Virus record (IMG/VR): IMGVR_UViG_3300046454_001280
Location: 1 to 54,449 of that record
Direction: 5' to 3' (one strand)
Origin: a virus
Length of the DNA stretch: 54,449 nt
Position numbers and translations under genes: made by a program
Notes under the pieces: model-generated
Databases searched by the model: none
What the model was told of the DNA's origin: nothing
What the model saw: only the letters and a program-made list of their open reading frames with translations
Part shown: positions 7,669-16,232 of the stretch, in pieces
How positions within the stretch are numbered: the first letter of the stretch is position 1
Layout: each line of letters opens with the position of its first letter

Positions 7669-8325
7669 TCAGTTGGTGATCCGGTACCAGATCGTTGACC
7701 CGTACATCTTTGTGGCTTCGATAGCGGCCACAATGTCGGCGTCGGATACTGCGGGGGAAAGCTGCGTGCTTGGGACCAGTCCGCTAGTGACTGAAAGACC
7801 AAACCAATTCGTATGGATACCCGGCCAATTGGCCGCTCCGCTGCCTGTAGGTCTGTAGGCGGTCACGAATGCCTGATAAGGACAGCTCGTGGAGCCGAGC
7901 GGCCCTGCGATACCAAGGCCAAGCGTCAGCCCAAGGCACCCGCAATCGTCAGGCTTTGCTGGTTCGATGATCAGCGGATAGCGCCCAGTGAGGTCGAACA
8001 GCACTTGACTCATGCCGCGCCGAGTAGCGCGCTCGCGGAAGATGTTGATCAAGATGCGGTTTCGATAGCTCGGATCGAGCTGGGTCGAGAACCGAATCAG
8101 GTTGTTGCCGAAGAAGTCCAGCCCAATCAGGTCAAGCCAGCCATCAGTGGCTGTTTTGATTCGCGTCTGGTCCTTGGCATAGAGGTAAAGAGTGAACCCC
8201 CATGAGAGCGCTTGGGCATATCCCCAGAGAAGCGCGTCCCTGATCGGGTTGTTATCGCCGAACCAGCCAAGCGGCAAGAGGTTCTTGAGCCGGCCGAACA
8301 TGTCTGTCTGATCGCCAACGCTCAT
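7669..8325 (-). CDS. Baseplate protein, tail protein I (DUF2313-like)
   Basis: A 218-residue protein directly after gpJ, the usual place of the P2 gpI / Mu gp48-like baseplate component that links wedge to fibre. The N-terminal region (FGRLKNLLPLGWFGDNNPIRDALLWGYAQALSW) and the middle segment around RNRILINIFRERATR are similar in style to that family. Its start touches the stop of the J gene with no gap, indicating tight coupling. Family assignment relies partly on gene order. Confidence 0.75.
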   Translation of the reverse strand: MSVGDQTDMFGRLKNLLPLGWFGDNNPIRDALLWGYAQALSWGFTLYLYAKDQTRIKTATDGWLDLIGLDFFGNNLIRFSTQLDPSYRNRILINIFRERATRRGMSQVLFDLTGRYPLIIEPAKPDDCGCLGLTLGLGIAGPLGSTSCPYQAFVTAYRPTGSGAANWPGIHTNWFGLSVTSGLVPSTQLSPAVSDADIVAAIEATKMYGSTIWYRITN

Positions 8326-9453
8326 TTAAGCCACCGTCACTGTGCCTGGTCTGATGACCTGTTTATTGGTCGCCGCGAGATCGGCGGTACTGCCATTGAG
8401 CAGTACGCCGGAGACATTGGTGATTGATGGGCTGACTGAGTAAGCTACCGCTGCAAGCTGTGTGTAAGGCAGGATCTGACCCAGAGTCAGCTTGGCGATA
8501 TACGCCTGAATCGCTGCGGTGACCTGAGCCACAACGACGCTGTGGGTGACCGTAGCATCGGTGGTGATGGTCATCCCGACGTTAGCGGTCACCAGAACTG
8601 GGCCGAAAACACCGTATCGGGTTGTGAAGCCGCGAGCCGATTCAATGGCGGCGGCAGCATTCACCAAAAACGATCCTGAAGGCGCCCCACTGCCGTCATC
8701 AACGACCGCATAGAAGTAGCCATACAGAGTGTTGCCGCTGTAGTCCTGATTCTCTGTCAGCGTGTAAGAAACGCCCTGCTGCATCGAGGAAAGCGCATAT
8801 TGAATGGCTGCCTTCGTTGCCTTCGACAAGGACTGAACCCAGAGCACGAACCTTGCCCGGAATGCTTCGTCCGTCTCTGGATCAACACCATTGGTGAATA
8901 CCGCAGAGTTCGTCACGGTATCAATGCCGCTGATGGATCCGACGATGACAGTGACGGTGCCTATCAAAGCGTTCCCAGCAGCACCTGCGGTGCTGGCAAT
9001 CACCGGCACGGTGGCCGATGCGGTGCCACCCGGCACCAAATAGCCACCAAGCGTAGCGTTATAGAGCACGTTCGTAGTGTCGATGGTCACTGAATACTGC
9101 TGCGAGCCATCGGTCGAACCAACCAGCGCGCCGATCTGGATCAATGCAGAGTTGGTCGGCGTGAACCTTGAAAAGGTTACGCTGCCAGTGGCAAAGCTTG
9201 CAGACAGGCGATAAAACCCGAAATCGGCCATCCAAGAATCGAGATCGGCGCCGGATGACGTCGATGCGCGCGTGGTGGCCAGCAGCGTCACAATCAACTG
9301 CTGGAGCCATTGGAGGATACTGGCATTGCTTTCTGTGATTGCCCGCAGCAGAGAGCCTATGGTGAAGTCCACCAGCCCAGCGGCACGCCCCTGAATGGCT
9401 GTCACCTGATCACGCACCAGAGTGGTGAAGTCCTTGACGTTGAGAGATGCCAT
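8326..9453 (-). CDS. Baseplate J-like protein
   Basis: 375 residues matching the gpJ/Mu gp47 family, which forms the wedge ring of contractile-tail baseplates. Typical features are the N-terminal helical part (FTIGSLLRAITESNASILQWL), the DLDSWMADFGFYR segment and a beta-rich core with repeated VPVIAST-like and GSISGIDTVTN segments. It is followed without a gap by the I-like gene and preceded by the gpW/gp25-like gene, the canonical order. Confidence 0.9.
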   Translation of the reverse strand: MASLNVKDFTTLVRDQVTAIQGRAAGLVDFTIGSLLRAITESNASILQWLQQLIVTLLATTRASTSSGADLDSWMADFGFYRLSASFATGSVTFSRFTPTNSALIQIGALVGSTDGSQQYSVTIDTTNVLYNATLGGYLVPGGTASATVPVIASTAGAAGNALIGTVTVIVGSISGIDTVTNSAVFTNGVDPETDEAFRARFVLWVQSLSKATKAAIQYALSSMQQGVSYTLTENQDYSGNTLYGYFYAVVDDGSGAPSGSFLVNAAAAIESARGFTTRYGVFGPVLVTANVGMTITTDATVTHSVVVAQVTAAIQAYIAKLTLGQILPYTQLAAVAYSVSPSITNVSGVLLNGSTADLAATNKQVIRPGTVTVA

Positions 9454-9454
9454 A

Positions 9455-9820
9455 TCAGCGATTTACCTCGAACGAAAGCGTCACCGGCTCTCCGAGCGGG
9501 GAGTCGGTGTAGCTGATATTGACGGAAATGGTGTCGTTTGATGGTGTGACAGAAATCACTGGCGCGGGCTTCTTAGCCACGCAATCCTCAAGCAATATCT
9601 GCCCTCTGATATTCGCGATGATTTCCGGAATATTCATCAGGGCGCCGACGTAGCGGCCAAGCCCTGCCCCATATTCAGGATGAAACAGGTAATCGCCTGG
9701 GTTGGTGATCAATCTGCGCAGAATCCTTTGCTTGCCTCTCTCCATGCCCTCGACCGGCGACAAGCTTCCGGTCGGGGACAGTGAAAGATCGTCTCCCGGA
9801 TAATGGTTGAGGTCTTTCAT
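9455..9820 (-). CDS. Baseplate wedge protein, gpW/gp25-like
   Basis: 121 residues with the gp25/gpW lysozyme-like fold pattern: RILRRLITNPGDYLFHPEYGAGLGRYVG, then IIANIRGQILLEDCV. The family is a structural wedge component that starts sheath polymerisation and is not an active lysozyme. The ATG overlaps the end of the V gene by four bases, so translation is coupled. Confidence 0.9.
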   Translation of the reverse strand: MKDLNHYPGDDLSLSPTGSLSPVEGMERGKQRILRRLITNPGDYLFHPEYGAGLGRYVGALMNIPEIIANIRGQILLEDCVAKKPAPVISVTPSNDTISVNISYTDSPLGEPVTLSFEVNR

Positions 9821-10401
9821 ACGACTGGCACCGAAGAAGTCCCGCCACCTGGGGTGACGCCGCTGGTGCGGTGGGTTTTGAGGCTGATGGTGTCTGCCTT
9901 GACGTCACCGCTAGTGACCACAACGCCTGTGCTGTCCGTAACAGTCAGCGTGTGATCCATCGTCACCGGTCCGCCCGTAAAGTGATGTGCAGGAGCGTCG
10001 TAGTTGATCGCCGTGATCGAGTGCACCGTAACCGTCCCGTCAGTCAGGAACTTGAGGAGGGAGCCGGTCTTATGAACCAGCCAGATTTCTCCAGGCGGCA
10101 CTGGCATTGCAAGGTTCAAGCTGTTCGTATGGCGCGCAGTGACTCGGCCGCTGTTTGGATCGAATGAATCGAATTCGACCGTGACTTCATCGCCGATTTG
10201 CGGGCCGATTTGCACGCCCCATCCATTCCCCACGCCCGGGCAATCCAGCTTTAGCCAGTTTGTTTCTCGGCCTTCAGGCTGGATGGCAACCTTTACCACC
10301 CCATTTGTTTTGTCATAACTGGTGATGGTCCCAGACCGCGATCCGGTTGCGTCCGTCGTCTGGGTTTGATGCAACGCATTCGTCAGTTGTTGTAGGCTCA
10401 C
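9817..10401 (-). CDS. Baseplate spike / assembly protein V (Mu gp45-like)
   Basis: 194 residues with an OB-fold-like N-terminal half (GTITSYDKTNGVVKVAIQPEG) followed by a beta-helical tail ending HRTSGVTPGGGTSSVPV, the pattern of P2 gpV tail spikes. The trimeric spike pierces the outer membrane. It uses a GTG start at 10401, overlapping the TGA of the D gene as GTGA. A histidine near the tip may bind metal, as in related spikes. Confidence 0.87.
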   Translation of the reverse strand: MSLQQLTNALHQTQTTDATGSRSGTITSYDKTNGVVKVAIQPEGRETNWLKLDCPGVGNGWGVQIGPQIGDEVTVEFDSFDPNSGRVTARHTNSLNLAMPVPPGEIWLVHKTGSLLKFLTDGTVTVHSITAINYDAPAHHFTGGPVTMDHTLTVTDSTGVVVTSGDVKADTISLKTHRTSGVTPGGGTSSVPVV

Positions 10402-11504
10402 GGCTGCACCATTGAGTTGGGGTTATGGTTTTTAGCCGTCAGGCTCATGGTGTAACCAGATTCGAAGCTATAAGACCGGCGCACTGAATCGACGTAATAG
10501 AGCTGGTCAAACCCTGAACCGGTTCCTTCTACGCGTACGATGATGTTCGGCATCAACGAGTTATCGCCCGGCAGTGATCCGGACACGCGCATTTCGTGGT
10601 CGGTGATCTGTTTGTGGATCTTCTGCGCCAGTTGCTGCGCCGCGTTCTGGTCGAGGCCGTTGCGCTTGATCTCGTAGACCTGCCGCTTGGCCGTCGCCTG
10701 CCCGGGCGAGATGCCTTTCGCAGAGTTGGTCGGGTACGTGGCTTTGACTGTCTTGCCGTCATTCCACGACAGCACCTGCACTGTCACACCCTTCGCCAAG
10801 GTCAGATCTCGCTCAAAGGCCAGATCATCAGAGGTGTTGCACTGCGGATAGGCCAATGCGCCAGGCTCTACCCACTTGATCAGGTACTGATCAGTGGTGT
10901 CAGGGTTCAGGGCAGGCTCGTAATGCAGTTCGTTGCCGATCACATAGACCTGAAATCCGTCCAGCCCGGCGAAGTACGCCAACAGGTCCCACTCTGTGCG
11001 CTCGTCAGTGACGTGCGCGTGGTCCCATTTGGTGATTCCGCCGACCTGAGTTGTGGTCGCAGTGACAACTGGTTTCAGTCCGCGCCGATTCGCCAGCAGC
11101 GTGGCCACCTGACTGGTGGTCATGTTGGCGAATTTCTCGTTGGTCTTCGTATCGATGAACTTGCTGGTGTAGTCGCGGCCGTCGAGGCTTACCTCGAACT
11201 TGCTCATATGAATATTGAGTCTGTCCACGGTGCCGACGATCAGCTCGCGCCAATCCTCAACACCTTGGCCCAACAAACCGATGGAAATTGAAACCTCGAT
11301 CGATGTTTGCGCGCCCCACCACTGCACAGTGTTGTACGGCGGCGGCATTTCAGTCCGCGCAAACACCACAGAGAACGTGTCCGCCGAGTAAAAGGCGTTG
11401 CTGTCGATCTCGCATGACACAAACGGAACCTCTACCCCGTTGAGCAGCAGACGGCCGACTACCTGCCGGACGATTTGTTCTGTCTCGGCCGTATTCAGGT
11501 CCAT
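10398..11504 (-). CDS. Tail hub protein D (late control D / Mu gp44-like)
   Basis: 368 residues of the gpD hub family, which forms the central ring joining tail tube to spike. Typical features are the FVSCEIDSNAFYSADTFSVVF opening and the DYTSKFIDTKTNEKFANMTTSQVA segment in the middle. It is directly between the LysM-like protein and the spike, as in Mu-like tails, and its start abuts the upstream stop. Confidence 0.85.
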   Translation of the reverse strand: MDLNTAETEQIVRQVVGRLLLNGVEVPFVSCEIDSNAFYSADTFSVVFARTEMPPPYNTVQWWGAQTSIEVSISIGLLGQGVEDWRELIVGTVDRLNIHMSKFEVSLDGRDYTSKFIDTKTNEKFANMTTSQVATLLANRRGLKPVVTATTTQVGGITKWDHAHVTDERTEWDLLAYFAGLDGFQVYVIGNELHYEPALNPDTTDQYLIKWVEPGALAYPQCNTSDDLAFERDLTLAKGVTVQVLSWNDGKTVKATYPTNSAKGISPGQATAKRQVYEIKRNGLDQNAAQQLAQKIHKQITDHEMRVSGSLPGDNSLMPNIIVRVEGTGSGFDQLYYVDSVRRSYSFESGYTMSLTAKNHNPNSMVQP

Positions 11505-12488
11505 CTATTCACCTACTGGGATTTTGATCGTCTGGATGCCGTCAAGCTGAGGATCGACAATGCTGTTTGCCGCAGCGATTTCCGTCCATCGCGACTGGTC
11601 GCCGTAGCTGTCTGCTGCGACTTTCTGAAGGGTTGAGTTGCTGGTCGTGACACTGGAGGTGCCGTTCGCCAGCGGGCCGGCGAGCACGTTCTTCTGCATC
11701 CGCTCCAAGACGCTCTGCATCTGATACAGGGGCGCGAGCTGAGTCAGTGCAGCGCCTTGGCGAAGCACGTTGTTTGCTGCGGTCGATACTGGGTTACCGG
11801 GGATCAGGCCGCCGAGCGTGGTGATGTCGTTCACTGACGCGCCGACCTGGGCAATCGTCGACTGCACGACCGCCTGCGCGGCCACCAGCGGGCGAATCAC
11901 GGTCTGCACCGTGTCGATGGTGGCATTGGCAAAGCCTTGCACCTGCGACACAGCGTCCTTGACGGTGTTGATGCTGCTGGTCACAGCGTCCGAGTTGATG
12001 ATGCTGGCGAGGCCGAGCGATTCGCTCACGTCGCTGTTGATCAGGTTGTCGAGGGTTCCGGCTAGCGCGTTTTCGGTGACCGGCGCATCTAGGCGAGAAA
12101 CGACCAGAAGATCAATGCTGTAGTAGCGCCGATAGACGTGTTCGAACCTCGCCTCGAAGTCCTCAATCATGACGCTGAAGTAGTAGCCGTCCATATTGAA
12201 GCTGAGAGGCAAGCCGGCGTCCCGAAGGGTTTCGAGTTCGATTACCCGATCCCCAGCGGTCGCGCCAGTCATCCAGCCGGACCAGCGGATGTTCTTGTAG
12301 TCCAGACCAAGGACATCAACGATCCGCTTGCCACCGACCAGTTTGTGCACCACCAACTGCTGCTTGGCACCGATCGTCACCGACTCTGGAACCTCCAGTC
12401 CGGAGAACTCAAAGTCGCCAACGATCAAACGGGTGGCAAACGGGTCCCCGCCCGGAGCGAAGTTGTCCAGGAAGCTCGTAAAGCTCAT
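11505..12488 (-). CDS. Baseplate/tail hub-associated protein with C-terminal LysM-like domain
   Basis: 327 residues. The N-terminal half is predicted beta-rich; the middle is a long Ser/Thr/Val/Ala-rich helical stretch; the last 45 residues (LQKVAADSYGDQSRWTEIAAAN through IQTIKIPVG) look like a LysM domain. In contractile tails the protein between tape measure and hub D is the DNA-circularisation or gp53-like component, which also often ends in LysM. No enzyme motif was seen. Confidence 0.7.
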   Translation of the reverse strand: MSFTSFLDNFAPGGDPFATRLIVGDFEFSGLEVPESVTIGAKQQLVVHKLVGGKRIVDVLGLDYKNIRWSGWMTGATAGDRVIELETLRDAGLPLSFNMDGYYFSVMIEDFEARFEHVYRRYYSIDLLVVSRLDAPVTENALAGTLDNLINSDVSESLGLASIINSDAVTSSINTVKDAVSQVQGFANATIDTVQTVIRPLVAAQAVVQSTIAQVGASVNDITTLGGLIPGNPVSTAANNVLRQGAALTQLAPLYQMQSVLERMQKNVLAGPLANGTSSVTTSNSTLQKVAADSYGDQSRWTEIAAANSIVDPQLDGIQTIKIPVGE

Positions 12489-12491
12489 CGT

Positions 12492-14495
12492 TTATCCCCT
12501 TGGATAGGCTGCGCTCGGGGTTCCTGGCATCAGCATGCTGCGGGTAGGGTCAAAGCCCTGCGTTCCTGTCCGTGGTTTTGCGGCTTCCTTCGCCATATGA
12601 CCGATTAGAATCTCCCCGACTTTTTTGCTGTCGAGGTTCATCTGGACGATCATGGGATCTCGGCTGTAATCCTTCGAAGGAACAGGCGCTACAACTGCTG
12701 CGCCGCCAGACTGCATTTCATTTCTCCGCCGATAATCATCAGCAAATGTCATCTTAGACACCTGCAAAGATGCTGGAAGGATAGTGTTAGCGCCCGCGAT
12801 TAGCGTGTTGAAGATTGTCTGCCAGCCAGTCAAGAAGACCTGCGCGAACGACTTAAACGCACCTCCTATATCCCCCCGAAACAACTGCACGAAACCAGTT
12901 TTCATGTCGTTCCACATGAGTTTCAAAGCCCCGCTGATCTCCTTCCAGTTATTCCACAGAAGAAATGCCGCGACTGCTATGGCAGTGATCACCAGACCAA
13001 TCGGGTTCATCAGTAGCGCTCGTCCAAGATTGACCACGAACATGACCAGGTAGGTTCCAAGTCGTGCGATCCAAGGAATCATTGGTGCCAGCGCCTTTCC
13101 TGCAACAAACAGCATTGCCTGCCCAAGTATCCAGAATCCACGCCCTGCTGCGATGATCATGTTGATCAGGCCGCCGCCGATGAGAAATGCGGACAGCCCG
13201 AGCAGCGCATACGACAATCCTTTCACAGTGCCCTGGTTCTTCTCCATCCACCCGGCCAAGTCCTTCAGCATCGGGTTCAGCTTGTCCAGCGCGCGGATCG
13301 CCAGCGGCAGGATCACGTCGCCGAGCTTGAGCTGCAGATCCGTCCATTTCTTGTTCAGCTCTATGAGCTTGCCCGTCATGGTCTTCTTGGCATTTTCTTC
13401 CAGTTCATTGATCCCGGCGGCGCCGGAGTTGAGCTTGATGTTCTTCTCGATGTTCCCCTGCTGCAGGAACATGGTCGAGTAGAGGTTCGAGGCGGTCCGA
13501 TTGGTGAAGATCGCGCCGATTTCGTTGAGGATTGCTTGCTGGCTGGTGATGCCTTTGGCGGCAAATGCCGGAAGCATCACCGTTTTCATCCATTGGAACG
13601 GGTCGGCGACCATCAGGTCGGAACCCTGCAGCGCGCCAGGCTTCACCTGCTTGATTTTGCCGGTTTTGTCGTACTCGACCTTGTCCTGGTCGAGCATGCC
13701 GATACGCATCAGCTCCATAGCAGCGCGCTGCGTAGTTCGACCTTGGACAAGGTTCTGGTAGCCAGACATCAGGCCGGTACCGACCCGGAAGCCGCCCATC
13801 TCCTGTACCAACGGCTCCATGGCGTAGTAGAAGTTCGCGTCTTTCATGCCTTTGGCTGCAACGCCGCCGGTTTTGATCAGGTTGAGGAATTCATTGGCGC
13901 CGACGCGGCCGCCTGTAGCGGTCTGCACCTGCTGGATCATGTTCGCTTGCTTCTCGAAGGCATCCTGGCTCTTCAGGCCGCCGCGAAGCTCAATAACCTT
14001 GAGCATGTCCATGAAGGCGCGGTCTTTCATAGCCCCGCCTTCATCCCCATACAGGGCGGCGTTGGCGAACTTCATCTTGGCCAGCAGTGGCGTGACCATC
14101 TGCGCTTCGTGGAAGTCGCCGAAGACGGTCTGCGCATCTCGCAGTAGGCCCAGGTTCTCGCGGATACTGGTGCCGTAGGTGTTCATGCCGCTGGCAAACT
14201 TCACTGCGTCATTGGTCACCTTGTCGCCCAGGCCGAGAGAGCGGAACCGCTCGATCTCGTTCTGGAACTTGGAGGCCTCTTCAAGCGGGCCTTTGAACAT
14301 CGCGGCAATGCCAAGGCCGCCGGCGACCATGAGGCCCCCAATAGCGCCTTGCTTGCCGATCGACGCAAGCTTAGAGTTCAACTTATCGACATCTTGGCCG
14401 GCTGTTGCCAGGCTTTTGCTGATCATCAGCATGCCTGCGCTGACGTGGTTGATCAGCGACAGCTTGACGGCGACGGAATACGCCTCAAATGCCAT
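12492..14495 (-). CDS. Tail tape measure protein (667 aa)
   Basis: Long alpha-helical protein beginning MAFEAYSVAVKLSLINHVSAG, then glycine-rich AAMFKGPLEEASKFQNEIERF typical of tape measures. Two hydrophobic regions (around residues 385-440 and 455-480, including MNPIGLVITAIAVAAFLLW) are likely inserted in the host membrane during DNA ejection. Tail length scales with this protein, so 667 residues suggest a tail of roughly 100 nm. It is flanked by the gp10-like gene and, on the other strand, a two-gene cargo cassette. Confidence 0.88.
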   Translation of the reverse strand: MAFEAYSVAVKLSLINHVSAGMLMISKSLATAGQDVDKLNSKLASIGKQGAIGGLMVAGGLGIAAMFKGPLEEASKFQNEIERFRSLGLGDKVTNDAVKFASGMNTYGTSIRENLGLLRDAQTVFGDFHEAQMVTPLLAKMKFANAALYGDEGGAMKDRAFMDMLKVIELRGGLKSQDAFEKQANMIQQVQTATGGRVGANEFLNLIKTGGVAAKGMKDANFYYAMEPLVQEMGGFRVGTGLMSGYQNLVQGRTTQRAAMELMRIGMLDQDKVEYDKTGKIKQVKPGALQGSDLMVADPFQWMKTVMLPAFAAKGITSQQAILNEIGAIFTNRTASNLYSTMFLQQGNIEKNIKLNSGAAGINELEENAKKTMTGKLIELNKKWTDLQLKLGDVILPLAIRALDKLNPMLKDLAGWMEKNQGTVKGLSYALLGLSAFLIGGGLINMIIAAGRGFWILGQAMLFVAGKALAPMIPWIARLGTYLVMFVVNLGRALLMNPIGLVITAIAVAAFLLWNNWKEISGALKLMWNDMKTGFVQLFRGDIGGAFKSFAQVFLTGWQTIFNTLIAGANTILPASLQVSKMTFADDYRRRNEMQSGGAAVVAPVPSKDYSRDPMIVQMNLDSKKVGEILIGHMAKEAAKPRTGTQGFDPTRSMLMPGTPSAAYPRG

Positions 14496-14526
14496 AATGA
14501 CAATTCCTATTCTGTGGGTGAATCAC

Positions 14527-14766
14527 ATGGCAAATGGGCGGAAAACTTACGAATGGGTGAACGGCAGAATTCGCGAAGCGGTCCCTCGCCAACTGTGTCT
14601 CGATCCGACCGAGCGCCCGAGGCCGTTCATAACTCTTGAGCAGCGTCCGCACATGGGTATACAGACCGGTCTACTGGTTTTTACAGCTAGCAGTCTGGTT
14701 TTTGTGTTTGCCGGCGGCGCGCTGATCGCCTTCCTTTGCATCCTCTTCGCTGTAATCACGGGGTAG
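14527..14766 (+). CDS. Small membrane protein of a plus-strand cargo cassette (79 aa)
   Basis: ATG 14527 opens a 79-residue protein: a soluble N-terminal half rich in Arg and Pro (EAVPRQLCLDPTERPRPF), then one or two hydrophobic segments (residues 45-77) spanning the inner membrane. Only 3 bases separate it from the secreted-protein gene downstream, so they form an operon. The pair is inserted between the tape measure and the tail genes on the opposite strand. Function unknown; superinfection exclusion is one possibility. Confidence 0.6.
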   Translation: MANGRKTYEWVNGRIREAVPRQLCLDPTERPRPFITLEQRPHMGIQTGLLVFTASSLVFVFAGGALIAFLCILFAVITG

Positions 14767-14769
14767 CCC

Positions 14770-15075
14770 ATGAGATATACTTTCATTGCACTGGCGCTTG
14801 CCATCTCCGGCGCAGCGCAGGCCGCCAGCCTGAAACTCGACGGTGAATATGGCTGCGAGGATCAAGGCACCCAGCAATCAAGACTGGTGCTGATGCAGAA
14901 CATCGTCTCCGACAACCCGCACTACGTTGCCCAGCGCGCCGAGATGCGCGAGTCGCTGATCAACCTCTCGACCTACATGTGCAAGCCGCTGACTGGAGAG
15001 TTCAAGGTGATGAAGCGCCAAGGCGTTTACACCCAGGTCAAGACCGAAGCAGGACCGATGTGGATCACAGAGTAG
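14770..15075 (+). CDS. Secreted/periplasmic protein of the cargo cassette (101 aa)
   Basis: N-terminal signal peptide MRYTFIALALAISGAAQA with a likely cleavage after AQA-A, then an 83-residue mature part with two cysteines (CEDQGTQ and MCKPLTG) that could form a disulphide. No known domain. Its end overlaps the 3' end of the convergent gp10-like gene by 11 bases. Exported products of cargo genes are often made in the lysogen. Expression in the lysogen and a role at the envelope are inferences. Confidence 0.7.
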   Translation: MRYTFIALALAISGAAQAASLKLDGEYGCEDQGTQQSRLVLMQNIVSDNPHYVAQRAEMRESLINLSTYMCKPLTGEFKVMKRQGVYTQVKTEAGPMWITE

Positions 15076-15550
15076 CGTCGTAGCCCAGCGCTTTATGGAT
15101 GCCGATGCCGCCAATCAGGCCGCCGACAGTCGCTGCGCCCAGTACTCGCCGGATGTACTCCTTGTTGCGCAGCACGGCAGGCCCAAGCACCGGGCGCGCC
15201 GGCATCTTCAGCGTCCCGAATTCGTGGTAGAACATTTTCTCATCCGTTGAGCCGATCACGGCCTCAAGCCCATGGGTAACATGGGAGAAGCTGTGCCCCA
15301 TCGCCCCGGATGCCTCAAGCGGCGCATCGGCCGGATAGCCCATCTTCGCCTTCTGCGCCTCCGTCGACTCCGCAAGGTCGGCCCATGCCGGGAACGGGCC
15401 AATACCTGACTGGTAGTGCCCGATCTCAGCCTCGGCGGTCTTCTGGATCTTCACCGCACACGCTTCAATACCGGCCTCCAGGCTTGCCAGCATCGCCACC
15501 TCAGCAGTGGCCATATGCAGCGCCAAGCTGCCGAGGTCTTTGAAGTCCAT
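15065..15550 (-). CDS. HK97 gp10-like morphogenesis protein
   Basis: 161 residues. The C-terminal part (LEAVIGSTDEKMFYHEFGT followed by MPARPVLGPAV) is the signature of HK97-gp10-type head-tail/tail-completion proteins. ATG 15550 is chosen over the upstream TTG because GAGGA precedes it. It starts 2 bases after the end of the frameshifted chaperone ORF. The location between tail chaperone and tape measure is unusual; gp10 homologues normally sit next to the head-tail connectors. Confidence 0.75.
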   Translation of the reverse strand: MDFKDLGSLALHMATAEVAMLASLEAGIEACAVKIQKTAEAEIGHYQSGIGPFPAWADLAESTEAQKAKMGYPADAPLEASGAMGHSFSHVTHGLEAVIGSTDEKMFYHEFGTLKMPARPVLGPAVLRNKEYIRRVLGAATVGGLIGGIGIHKALGYDATL

Positions 15551-15552
15551 GG

Positions 15553-16142
15553 TCAATCCTCTTTATCGAACTTCTGGGTTCGCCAGTTGAAAACACCAGC
15601 GCCCTCGATCTCCGAGAAAATGACGGAAAACGCCATGCGCTCGTAGTCGGATAACAGCCCGCAGTCGAAAACACGGTCAAAAGGAACCCCGTTCTTCACC
15701 AGCCAGCATCGGCTGCGAAAATCGGAGTCCTCTGTTAGTTTTTTGCGGCGGCCTGCTCGGCGCTGAGCGCGTCGGAATTGGCCTGGGCCTCAGCTTTTTC
15801 TTGAGCAGCTTTGTGCTCTGCAAGCATGTGGTTCTCGATGGCTTCCATGCCTTCGGCGCCCAGCTCTGCGAGCATGGAGTCGACCTGTTTGACGGTCTGC
15901 GGCAGGCCGAAGCCTTGATCATCAATGTAGACAACCGACGCTGCAACTAACGCAAAGGCGCCCATGTAGACATTGTTCGAGGCGAGATCAGCGCCTACCG
16001 CGATGACGAGTCGGGACTTCTGCAGCGGATCCAAGGTGCGCAGCTGGATGGTCCGGCCGCGACTGTCCTGAATCGACGTGAATTTTGGTTTTTGATCAAC
16101 ATGAACCGGCGCAGCAGCTTCGGTAACTTTTACAGTAGCCAT
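15553..16142 (-). CDS. Tail assembly chaperone, -1 frameshift product (gpGT-like, 196 aa)
   Basis: The chaperone gene ends GCA AAA AAC TAA. The heptamer A-AAA-AAC (bases 15744-15738 on the minus strand) is a canonical -1 slippery site. Slipping back one base opens a frame of exactly 61 more codons, ending at TGA 15555-15553, with coding character (DYERMAFSVIFSEIEG). The longer form would be 196 residues. Such G/GT pairs load the tape measure during tail assembly, and the gene is in the right place, just before it. The slip itself is predicted, not observed. Confidence 0.85.
15735..16142 (-). CDS. Tail assembly chaperone, zero-frame product (gpG-like, 135 aa)
   Basis: 135 residues, the main product before the frameshift. 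It contains a segment RTIQLRTLDPLQKSRLVIAVG and a helical second half, with an Ala/Glu-rich end. A GAGGAATTACCC ribosome site precedes ATG 16142. The length and place (after tail tube, before tape measure) match tail chaperones of contractile-tail phages. The gene stops at TAA directly after the slippery heptamer. Confidence 0.85.
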   Translation of the reverse strand: MATVKVTEAAAPVHVDQKPKFTSIQDSRGRTIQLRTLDPLQKSRLVIAVGADLASNNVYMGAFALVAASVVYIDDQGFGLPQTVKQVDSMLAELGAEGMEAIENHMLAEHKAAQEKAEAQANSDALSAEQAAAKN

Positions 16143-16232
16143 GGGTAATTCCTCTGGTCAGCGAGTCGTCAAAGGTGCATGGCGTGCGGGTTGACGAGGC
16201 CCGCGCCCTGCCGGGCTGCCATGCATAACGGT

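Noticed and set aside
11770-14178. Many long plus-strand ORFs opposite baseplate and tape measure genes
   Set aside because: They mirror strong minus-strand genes with known families; high GC content makes long antisense frames common.
14179-14526. Long plus-strand extension upstream of the 79-aa membrane protein
   Set aside because: It is antisense to the tape measure gene; only the part from 14527 is free of the opposing gene and has coding character.
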